64,000 bases of DNA from Taiwanofungus camphoratus (lineage: Eukaryota; Basidiomycota; Agaricomycetes; Polyporales; Taiwanofungaceae): the NCBI GenBank assembly GCA_003999685.1, contig CP021233.1, forward strand, positions 868,001 through 932,000. The letters run 5' to 3'. The position numbers and the translations under genes were made by a program. Within the stretch, counting starts at the first letter, position 1, and each line of letters starts with the position of its first letter. The notes beneath the pieces were generated by a model. That model searched no databases and was not told the origin of the DNA. It saw only the letters and a list, made by a program, of their open reading frames with translations. Below are positions 9,824 through 19,694 of the stretch, piece after piece.

Positions 9824-10488
9824 TTATGAAAACGGGTTGCTCCTGTAAGTCTCTTGCCATTCTTCATAATTCTGCTCCATGTAATCCCGAACTTGTACCC
9901 AATCCTTACAACGATGCGTTACACCGACTCCGGTCACCGTATTTGCAACCCTTCCGTCTGTAGTCAACTGCTTGTGGATCGCGGGCTCCAGAGTAACATC
10001 GACATTGCATAACACCATCTGATGCAGGTATATCAAGCAATGATCGACATGCACCAAGGCGCGTTCGGTAAGATTGTGCCGCGCAAGAAAGTAGGTCCTT
10101 AAAGCCCGAATGCAGTGTAATTGGTGATAGTGCGATACAATGTAGTGGTCGTCGTGGCTTGGAAGGTAAATGAACCCATCTCCGGATGGTAGCAACGACT
10201 CCCAGTCAGCGTCCTCAGAGAAAAGCCCAAGACGGGACGATTTGACGGTGGTGAGGGCAGCAGAGCGGATTTGAATGGGAAACTCTGGTATACTGGCCCT
10301 GTCTAGAATAGCGATGAAATGCGGTTATGAGCACAACAGGCACTTGCTCTCGAAAAGCGTAACTTGCCTTGCGTTATCCACAGTTGAAGGGTCAAGAAAG
10401 TGCTCGTGATATGGCACAGGAGGGAGAGAACGAGGGTAGTCAACAGACACACGATGACTGTGGTCGAAAAGTAAGGCGGTCGCGGCAT
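9824..10488 (-). CDS. UstYa-like (DUF3328) oxidase-type protein E
   Basis: Exon 1 (from ATG 10488, MPRPPYFSTTVI, to 10368) encodes one membrane helix (VIVCLLTTLVLSLLCHITSTFL). Exon 2 (10302-9824) carries DADWESLLPSGDGFIYLP, HYHQLHC (HxxHC), HCLIYLHQMVLC (second signature, with His in place of the usual Arg of YLRQ), DVTLEPA and CKDWVQVRDYMEQNYEEW. The 65-nt intron that joins them cleanly (10367-10303) starts with GCAAGT, that is, a GC-AG intron. The frame upstream of the chosen ATG stays open to 10515, and a CCCAG acceptor lies there, so a further 5' exon is possible. Sequence is close to UstYa-like A, suggesting duplication within the locus. Probably functional. Confidence 0.87.
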
Positions 10489-10515
10489 ATCTGCTGGGGA
10501 GAGGGAAGGGCGCAC

Positions 10516-11912
10516 AGTAATTTCTGCCTCAATTTCTCCAAATGGTCAGCGCTTCTTTCAATTTCTGGATTTTGCATGGTCTTGCAATCTGGATGAATGT
10601 GAGCATGGTGTCCAGATGACAAGCTCCAGTATCAAGTTCTCACGTCTGGCTACCGAGACGTGTACGATAAAAAAGTTCATCAGGCAAATGGTGCCCATGA
10701 CATGATGCCAGTGGTTCTGAATACTTAGAGTTCTGATCATATCTATTTGTATATCGAAATCGACCGTGGTTCGCGGATGTCAAAAGTTTAGTACCCAGCT
10801 TGATTCCTTCAGACAATGTATGATACACATTCAGAAAATTACACAAGAAAAAGTCATGGGAAATTCCAAACCTGAGGCCGTGCTGAGGGGCCAATTACCA
10901 TCCTGATTTTTGTTACACGGGAAGGTGTTCCCGGGGGGTTGTCTGAACAACAGCTTCTGATGGATGGCTCTACAGCGCCGCTAGTGGATACACCACTGCC
11001 AGCCAGAGTGTGAATGTTGGCTTCTTTGACTGCGAGTGACAGCAGTGTGGTAGCCTGGATTAGTCTTCCGGCAAGGGGACGAGGGACAGCAATGATAATT
11101 CGGATTCGATTGGACCCCCTGCCAATACAGTCGAGACGGTGAATGGAATGAGCGTGTTCCTCCATACAATGTTTCACCCAGCTGATACATGATAATTGAA
11201 TGAAAACGGATTGTTAGCAAACTGGAGAGTACTCATAAGTTGAATTTCAGACGGAAAATATAACAGAGTGACTTGTGGTCCCGAAAAGGCAAGCGCTGTG
11301 GCGCCCACACGGTCACGGTGCCAACCAAACCATTGAATGTCGAGTGTACACTCATCTCACGGCTACAGACTCACAAGTCGAAGTAGGTCCAAGATCATGC
11401 AGCACATGCCATGGTCCCAGATTCAGATCTTTGAGCCTCAGGCCTCAGGCCTCACTTTGCGCCGTCCAGTCAGCGCTTGATTACATTCGTACAACCTGCT
11501 TACAATCTAGCAGTCTCTCAGAAGTCTGGATTAGGATATCGCTCAAACTTGAAACACGATACCGTAGATCTCCGCTTAGGTCAATGCAGGAAAGGTTCAC
11601 TGATCCAACCTGCCAGACAGGTTACCACGTTTGTGGAGTTCAGTATTCAAGTTGCCACACAAACATTACTGTAATTTTTCTTCTAGGTACCATCATGTCC
11701 CAAGTCATCGATATCCTTGTCAGCAGTCGCTCTCCCTTCAACATCAAATTGATGATCAGGCAGGTGTGGGGAGCGTCCTGTTATCCAAGTGCTTATCAAG
11801 CTAGGTGAAACGGAGTCTGGCCGACACACATTTTCCTACCGGTTTCCAATCGACCAGCCCCAGTGAGCCTTCTGTCCTCGACTGTTTCGAGGTCGAAGTA
11901 TACATTCGCGAA
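10516..11912. other. Long intergenic stretch, no gene recognised
   Basis: Several open frames of 60-177 codons occur on both strands (the longest on the plus strand at 11275-11808), but none has a recognisable domain, clear membrane pattern or consistent splice context. I treat the stretch as noncoding or decayed. Confidence 0.45.
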
Positions 11913-13118
11913 ATGGCTAATCCCAATGCCCCACCCGAAACATCCGCTGAGATTTGGTTCGAACAGTCGAATTTTGTCTCGGTCTACATCGGCACTATTG
12001 CCTATGGTGAGTGCCACAATCATTTTATCGGCGTGAACATATGTTTGATTCTTTCTTCTCTAGGGGTGCACATAGCGGTCTTCTTCATTTGCGTATATTA
12101 CCTTGTTACCGAGAGGAAGAAGAACTGTTGGAAATGGCTCGCATATATTGCTGTCCTGTTTTCTATGGCCACGGTGAACATTTGCTTGAACATGCACTTC
12201 AGCGAGATGGCATGGATCGACGATCGTGACTATCCCGGTGGCCCGCTGGCTTTCTTACTCGAGCAGCAGTCGGACTCGATGAACACCGTCGGCAACTCAG
12301 TGTCTTTCGTCGCTACCTTTCTGGCTGACGGATTGCTGGTATGCTACCTTTTCTCATCCTAATGGATTGGATGATTCGAAATTGAACAGTTATACCGTGT
12401 CCACGTTATCTGGCGGAGATGGTATATCATGGTCATCCCCACCCTCATGTGGCTTGCTTCTACTGGTAATTATACCAACTGGGTTTAATATGTTCGTAGT
12501 CGGACTAACGGCTCCTCTAGCCCTTTCTATTCTTACCACCATTCAGGCAGCACGTCCCAATTCTAGCCTATGGGCCAACGGCACGCTTGATTTCTCCGTG
12601 CCTTATTGGTCGCTGTCAATGGCACTCAATATTCTCCTCACCATTTTGCTTGTGTCGCGCTTACTATATATGCGTCATATGATTATTTCGACACCGCTTG
12701 GAGAGCACTATGGCAAGACTTACACAAGCGTTGCAACAATGGTGCTCGAGTCTGCACTCCCGTATTGTCTCGTATCCTTCGTATTCATTGTACTATACGG
12801 GCTGCATAGTACCGCGGAGAACCTGTTTATTCCATTGCTGTTACAAGTCGCGGTACGTCCACCTGCAGTGCTGCTTTCTTGAAGCTTACTCGTTCACAGT
12901 GTATTGCGTCAGAGCTGATCATCTTGCGTGTGACTCGGGGTCGTGCCCTAACTAATGCGGTCGTTACGGAAGCTAGGTTAACGACGCTCAAGTTTAATAA
13001 CAGCACGGGTGGATCAACCACGGCTGATGGAAGGCAGGATACAGGTCATGATGACATGTTGACGATAACGTTCAAGGCTGGATCAAACCCTCAGCTCCAT
13101 ACCAAAGAGTCTGTTTGA
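11913..13118 (+). CDS. Multi-pass membrane protein, Agaricomycete-type (copy 2, right flank of UstYa locus)
   Basis: Start ATG 11913 (MANPNAPPETSAEIWFEQ). Introns lie at 12007-12063 (GTGAGT...CTCTAG), 12339-12389 (GTATGC...AACAG), about 12472-12520 and near 12854-12898. The spliced protein has a hydrophobic first helix (FVSVYIGTIAYG), WIDDRDYPGGPLAF, ADGLLLYRVHVIWRRWYIM, a helix after SVPYWSLSMALNILLTILLV, ESALPYCLVSFVFIVLYG and a hydrophilic tail ending KESV. It is a paralogue of the gene at 1087-2369, in mirror orientation at the opposite end of the UstYa locus. Function unknown to me; a receptor- or transporter-like seven-TM topology is inferred from the helix count. Confidence 0.85.
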
Positions 13119-14257
13119 GTCATTGACGGCACCTAGCATTGATTCCTATCATGTCTTCCCATTCTTCATAGATAATGCACATTTGAAAATGTTTACTGTT
13201 GCGTATCTACCGTTTTTACCGGTTTTTAGTGCTTGCCTATGGGAGATGTTTGTGGATATCTCTTGAGAGATGAATGGTGTCATTAGGCTTATTTTGCATG
13301 TTTGTATTGCATTACTACACAATACCATGCATTAGGCGCATACACGGCAGACACGGGCCAATTGACAAAGCTCAAAGAGGCTTAACATATTGATGTAAAT
13401 ATGGTCAATGTGTCAGCAACTTAGCTAAGCTCCCCAAGCCAATGAAATATTTTTGATGTGTGGCACTACTATCGTGTGACACCACTTTGAGAAGGACCCA
13501 GTGTTTGAGAATGGCTTATCGCAAACTCTCCTTGGGATATTCTCAAGATTAGATAGTATCTAAAATAGTCTAGAAAATCATGCAACACAACTGTGTTCTC
13601 CGATTTTAAAGAGAGGGAGTGTGTAGAGAACAAGTTCAATATGAGTGTCAGAAAATCTATTAATTAGGCCGATCACCATTCTTCTACCCTCTCACCTCAT
13701 CCCAAACCATGGCCACTTAGTTCCTGCACTTGCACTCTCCCAATTTTTCCGAAGCTTATCGTGGGCGCAATGAGTGTACAGCAGCAAATGTGTTGCTGTG
13801 CGTTACAATCCATGAGCAAGAGTGACACTTCCTCAATCTGGATTTGAACTCCGCCAGCAGACGCACTTCGTTGTCATTGCAATGCTGTAGGCGGATGCCC
13901 AAAAGCCACTTCGGAGCTTCATTGCGGCACTGTCCTGGTATGGTGACTCTTCGTGACATTCCTCGGAAAAATCGTCAAACACTAGTCCCCTCCACCGGAA
14001 CGTCCTTGGGCACCTCACTATGAAAATAATTAAAAATGTAAGTATATGGCCATGTAGCTAGGATCCATAACCACAAAATGACACTGCTCCAAGAGCAATC
14101 CATTCAGTCATTGTGGAGCTAAAAATTGAATGACGGAAATCTTCAGACACTGGTCAAATGATAGTACATAGCAACCTCACAAAGAGATTTCGCACATGAA
14201 AAATTATTCTTATTCAAAGAGTAAGAACATGTACAAAGGCTTAGTAACCATGGCAAA
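13119..14257. other. Intergenic, AT-rich, no gene seen
   Basis: No supported coding sequence. This is the transition from the accessory gene locus to the repeat island. Confidence 0.5.
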
Positions 14258-14506
14258 TGTCACTCTCTGTAAAAAAGGATAGTCAACCGTAGTCCCCAAA
14301 TTGCGTTAAGTGACTATTATCGTGACTAAATCAGGGAGCGTAGTCACGCATTAGTCGCTTGAATCGACTACACCTTGACTGATGCATAACTGTTTTCTCC
14401 AAATTTGGACAGATGCGGTTGAGGAAAATGACTAGCTAGTCCATTGGTACAATTTAGGGACTAGATTTGTGACTAGGTTGACTATCCTTTTTTACAGAGT
14501 GTCACT
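14258..14506. mobile_element. MITE (235 bp) with 23-bp perfect terminal inverted repeats
   Basis: The element spans 14265-14499. Its left end begins CTCTGTAAAAAAGGATAGTC and its right end is the exact inverse over 23 bp. The 7 bp TGTCACT is present on both sides (14258-14264 and 14500-14506), consistent with a target-site duplication. The interior has no coding capacity but contains further GACTA/TAGTC inverted motifs. A 7-8 bp duplication fits hAT-like DNA transposons, but I cannot assign the superfamily with confidence. Confidence 0.85.
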
Positions 14507-14715
14507 ACAGACATTCAATATGAGAAAGAATATTCTATCCTAGCTCAGTCCTGCACTTGTTTTACCTCGGCTACCGAAACAAGCTGTACACAATACTATT
14601 CATAGGTTCGCCAGTTTGCAAGGGTAACAAATGTCATTATCAATTTTGGATACTTGACGATTATATAAGGACCACATATTTTGAAGCGTGTGAAAGACAA
14701 TGAGACACATACATA

Positions 14716-14772
14716 GTCAGAGAGGTGCTCAGAGGGATGCTCAGAGGGGCACTGATGCTCAGAGGGGCACTT
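14716..14772. repeat. Short tandem repeat, GCTCAGAGGGGCACT-like
   Basis: Three to four degenerate copies of a GATGCTCAGAGGGGCACT-like unit stand in tandem at about 14724-14770. Confidence 0.6.
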
Positions 14773-15104
14773 GAAGATTTGGCAGATGATGATAAGATGT
14801 TTCATATGCTGCAGCAAACAAGGTAGTCATAGAAAATTTCATCGACAACATCAGACAAAGTAGTAATAAGACTGTATTTCATACACAATAGCAGACAAAA
14901 ATTATAAGACATTCCAAATCAACAGCAGGTGAACACAACAGTGGTTGAATTTAAATAAATATAAGTACATGGGCAAGAGTGCACTAGCATGGGCATTTTC
15001 TGAGCCTTGACAATGTCTGGTAGAAAAAGGTGCTACTGCATATCCTACAAATGTTCAGGCACAGCCATTTCATACACCAAATTTCACACAATCCAGTAAG
15101 AAAA

Positions 15105-15350
15105 CCCCGTTGCAATGGGTTGGCCGGCCATGACATTATCCCATTGCAATGGGTCAGCTGGAGATGGTACCTGCCCACTGAAATAGGTTGGCTGGCCATG
15201 GATTCAGCCTGTTGCAATGGGTCAGCCAGCCATGGGTTCAGCCCATTGCAATGAGTTGACCCTTGCAATGGATCAGATAAGAGGGGGCCATTCCTGCTGC
15301 AACAGATGGGCCAATCATGGGCCCTTTTCATTGCAATGGGTTGGCTGAGG
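15105..15350. repeat. Palindromic minisatellite, about 34-bp unit
   Basis: At least four units of about 34 bp, each starting with the palindrome CCCATTGCAATGGG and followed by a (T/C)(A/G)GC(T/C)(A/G)GCCATGG stretch, run from about 15105 to 15245. Degenerate copies continue to about 15350. Confidence 0.75.
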
Positions 15351-15399
15351 AGACAATATCTTCATCTCAATTGATGCCATACATGTTGCCACTGGTGCC

Positions 15400-15660
15400 A
15401 CACTTGTCCCTGGTGATAGGTTCGGTATGACTCTATGCCCCGAAATCACATATTTTTGGTCTTTCATCCCTTTCTTGGAATGTACTGCTGATTTTTGGAG
15501 GTTCAAATGTCATAACAAGAACTGAGAACTCTATCCCATCACTAGGGAGTGCCCTCACTCAGTGGACAGGTGCACTACATATGTCTACTCACACCTTGGC
15601 CATCCAGCCTTTCTATCTGGGAAGAACAATGGGATTTCCAATGATGGAAGGTGATACAAG
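15400..15660 (+). repeat. Repeat family R, fragment R0
   Basis: The segment matches, in inverse orientation, part of 18654-18920. Shared runs include the region of GGGAGTGCCCT and a block around CAATGGGATTTCC. It is a truncated copy that ends at about 15660. Confidence 0.6.
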
Positions 15661-15712
15661 CTGGTATCAATGACTGTGAAGCCTTGAACATGAGGGCCTG
15701 ACTACAATAGTG

Positions 15713-18700
15713 GTAGCAATGATGCAACCTAGGGAGTCCTGGACTGTGGAGATGAACCTAGAGAGTAGGTCCGATGCGTCCCAATGAGTAGGAAGTGAGC
15801 TAAAGCGGTGGGGTACCTGTGAAGGATACCAGAGGGAAAGGTGAGTGAAGGGACACAACAGAGAAACTACCTAGACCACTGTCAGGGGCCTAAAAGTCTA
15901 GTGTGTGCAGAGGAGTAAGGGGCCAATGAATCTTGCACGACAGGATCTTATGCCGAGGTGCGGACAGTCCCAGGAAGGTAGGAGCATGGTCTTCTAATCT
16001 GATGGTAGCAGGCTGGTCGAATGCCGGCCAGGTGCAAAGGAGTCGAAGGAAACTGAGGGCGAACCGATGGTAAACCGAGAACCGAAAGATAAACTGAAAA
16101 CCAATGTAATTGGGATAGGAGATACTGCTGAGGGCTTATGGCATAGGAATGGGGTGTAGGGCTGGCATAGGTGATGACTGATAGACTGGACTGTACGCAA
16201 CACGTGCCTATGGGGTATAACGAGGGCGGAGGCATGCCAGATGAGAAGAAGGAGGGTGACTGGTTACTCAGACCGAAGTGACTCCAACTTCAGGAACATA
16301 GGACGTTGATGAGTCCCGTAGCCTCCTGGGCCCCGAATCGCGATTTTAGGAGCTTTCTAATCCCCCAACCGACCACTCTAAGACTCTCCTACAGCCTACG
16401 ACAGGAGGGATAGGTTCCTATAATATTCCTAACGCCCCCTCTCCTTCCTAAACCCTCCTAACACCCTACGAAGTCTTGCGAAGTCACACGAGGTGCTACG
16501 AGATTTCGAATGCTAGACGCGAAGTCCCTAACTCCTGCTAAGTCCACTATCGGACACTGCCGGCCCTCCCATACTGTTCCATTGGATCTAGGTCCTATCT
16601 ACTACGTCACTCATCCCGGGCTTAGCTAAGAAGTCTTAGCTAAGTCTCTCCTAGCTCTTGTGATTGCAGCTACCTCCGATAGGCTCCGAAACGGTCCGAA
16701 GTTCCGGAAGTTGGACTTAGGAAGCCTTGTGCACCCCCATGGGTCTCGATCCTATGCCATAAGGTCATCCTAGGGCGTACCCATATGGCCCTCCACCCAG
16801 TTAGGACACCTCCTGCCCCGATTAGGCCAAGTCCCGCTGCTAAGAACTTCGTGCGCTCTTAGCCCGCTAAGATAGGTGATCACGGCGCATGGCTGCTCTC
16901 GGATAGTCATCCCGCCCTCGTGAATGAAGTTTGTCACCTTTCTACCGTTCGTAGTTCCCCTGTTTCAGTTCCTATTTAGTTCCTATCCCCCTCGTGTTCA
17001 CTTCGGAGTCCATGCATTTTAGTACACATTTCGGACTCGTAAGGATCACTTCGCGCAAGATTAGTTCACCTCACGCTCCCCTATTTAGTCAGAGGTAGTT
17101 TACTATGTACGAGGGAGACCCCTCAGTGCACGCTTCTCTCTTTGGAATACCAGTTCCCCTGTAGCTCCGATCTCAGGAAAGCGCCGCGAGTACAACCTTA
17201 GGAACGGTCCTAAGGTCCCTAAGTCTCCACCCCAGCTTCGTTTCAGTACCTTTGAACTACGTCTACGCTCGCGATATAGCTACGAACTACGTCTACGCTT
17301 CCCGAACTACGCACTACCATCTACGAAAGTCGCCGTGACTTCGCACCCTTCAGCACCTTTTATAGCACCTATCCGGTGGGCCTCCGCCTTAGTTATACCC
17401 TTAGGCTCACGTTGCGTTATCCCTACGTCCTACGAATAGCCCTACGACCCTCCCATAGCCTTAGTTACAGGCTATAGTACATCTCTCTACGCCCTCGAAC
17501 TCTCCGACCTCTCCTACAGGTCTCCTACGCTAGCCAAACCTCGCCCACTTCGCTCTAACAAACTCCAAAAACCTTACGCCCTTTAGCTAACTCTAACCAG
17601 AAGGGCTTCGCAGCATCTACGAAGTCAGCTCGCGCGATTTAGCTAAAACTTCGAAGGGCTTCGCAAAACCTCGAAGAACTTCGCATACTTCGGAGGGCCT
17701 CGCAAGGCCTTAGGGATAGTATAGCACTTAGGAACAAGATCCTGTTGTGCAGGACCCTTGACCTCTTACTCCCCCACTTATAAAAACAAGACATACAGGT
17801 TTCCCGGTATCATACAGGTTGTAGCTCCTACCCTCACACCTTCACAGTTATCACACTACCCCCAGCCACGTTGCGGAGCACTCCCTAGGTACCAGGGTCC
17901 CCTAGGTCGTATCAACGTAGAAGACGTAGAACTGCTGCGATATACAATATAATAGGACTGCTGGCTGACGATAGGTGTAGATACGATGGAGGAGAACCTT
18001 GTCAGACTGTAGGGAAGCCTTAGAGCAGGGGAAACTCAAATCTGAACTCTGGGGGACAAGTCTGTAGATTCTGCAAGACAAGACGGGAGCGCGTGTTTTC
18101 TCTCTGTCATCTGGTAGGTACAGAAGACTACATAAGGGGTCCGTGATGTCGAAGTATCTTACGCAAGATAAAACTGAAGAAACCAAAAACAAACTGAAAA
18201 TTGTAAAATCTAGGATCTGATCCGCGTACCATATGGGGAACTAAACTGAAGTAGGACATGAAACAGGGACACTGAATGTGGTAGAAAGGTTACGGGGGAA
18301 TGGCACAAGGTGAGGGATGCTTATCTAGAGATCATCATATGGAAGGTGGGCTATCTAACCAGGCCTTGGGGGGAAACAGGGATCTAAGAGTGTTGAACCG
18401 TCAAGCCGATGCGTAGGTGGTCTAGGCCATACCAAGGGATCATATGGATGTCATGAACAAGAGGCCAGGATTCTGGACCGAGGGACCGAGGACCAGAACT
18501 GAGGACCGAAGACCGAAAACTGAAGTGGCTTTTCTCAGTTGATCTCAACCAAAGGCCCAGAGTTGTCAGAGGTCAGGAGGATGCTAGGTGAGGCAGCAGG
18601 CATGCATTCTAGAGCATGAGGGACTACTTCTCTTCAATAGGGCTTTCGGAGTGTCAGGCAGACCTTCTATCATCGGAAATCCCATTGTTTTTCTCGGATA

Positions 18701-19046
18701 GGAAGGCCGGATTGCCAAAGCGTGAGTAGACACATACAGCGCAACTGCCTGCCGAGTTAGGGCACTCCCTAGTGATTGAATAGAGCTCTCTGTCCTCGTT
18801 ACAACATTCGGACTTCCGAAACTTGGCAATACATTCCGAGAAAGGGGCAGAAGACCGAAAATATGCAAATTTGGGGCATGGAGTCATACCGGACCTATCA
18901 GTGGGGCCCATCTGAGGCCTGTACAGTAAGCAGTCATGAGTCAATGGACTGCATGAAGAAGCTGGACCTACCCGAGGCCTGTCCGATAAGTGAAAGGTCA
19001 TGGGACTGATTCAAGGTCCGACCGATAAGATACAAGAGAAAAGAAA
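15713..19046 (-). repeat. Repeat family R, copy R1 (split by LTR-like element 1)
   Basis: Read on the minus strand, this segment is a diverged copy of 22240-23707. The two 95-codon frames at 15948-16235 (minus) and 23193-23480 (plus) are nearly identical, as are those at 17902-18192 (minus) and 22848-23138 (plus). The copy is interrupted by LTR-like element 1 at 16307-17914. It has no reverse transcriptase, integrase or transposase that I can see. Its 3' end (CCTAGGTTGCATCA on the minus strand) resembles that of the LTR-like elements, so R may be a related, older LTR family. Confidence 0.75.
16307..17914 (+). mobile_element. LTR-like solo element 1 (1608 bp), 4-bp target duplication ACGT
   Basis: The element begins TGATGAGTCCCG and ends GGTCGTATCA, so it has TG...CA termini. 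It is flanked by ACGT on both sides (16303-16306 and 17915-17918). The inverted repeat copy near 23110-23140 carries the same flanks without the element and with a single ACGT, giving a preserved empty site. No coding region is present. It is about 90% similar by eye to element 2. It is best read as a solo LTR of a large LTR retrotransposon or a non-autonomous relative. Confidence 0.85.
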
Positions 19047-19443
19047 TTGTATCAGAAGGCCTGCATGACACTCTGGAAGCCCTGTTGTAGAGAAGCAGTC
19101 CCTCACACTCTAGAGTGCACACCAGCAGTATCCCCTAGCATCCTCCTGACATCCTACGAGTCTGGGCCTCTGGTTGAGAGCAACCAAGTAAAGACACTTT
19201 GGTTTTCGGTCTTTGGTTCTCGGTTCTGGTTCTTGGTCCCTCGGTCCAGAGTCCTGGCCTCTTGTCCATGATGTCTATATGATCCCTTTGTATTGTCTAG
19301 GCCTCCTATGCATTGGCTTGACTGTTCAGCACTCCCAGGTCCCTGTCCCCCTCAAAATCTGATTAGATAGCCCATCTCCCATGTGATGATCTCTAGATAA
19401 GCATCCCCCTCCTTGTGCCATTCCCCAGTAACCTTTCTACCAC
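19047..19443 (+). repeat. Repeat family R, fragment R2
   Basis: A plus-oriented partial copy that matches 18290-18670 in inverse and 22400-22760 directly (shared CTCTAGATAAGCATCCC, CCTAGACTC-type and TCGGTCCTC-type runs). It ends abruptly after CTTTCTACCAC. Confidence 0.65.
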
Positions 19444-19694
19444 TGATACGCTGTTACGAACTATAACACTCCAACCCCTAACTGGGTATGACCTAGAGAA
19501 GCTGGAAGGCTATAGTACTGTTAGTGCACAGGGGAGAGTCAGCAGCAAAGGGTTCCCGATCTCAAATGGGTCGAGAGACGTCTACGAAGGTCTTCAATGA
19601 CCTATGACGTGTCTCGTGACTGCTCGATGTAGCTTCGAGGTGCTACTATGCAATACTGTACTAAGGGGAGGCTAAACTGGAGGACTTAGCTGAT

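Noticed and set aside
11275-11808. 177-codon plus-strand open frame
   Set aside because: No domain, no membrane pattern, mixed composition and alternative start; looks like chance.
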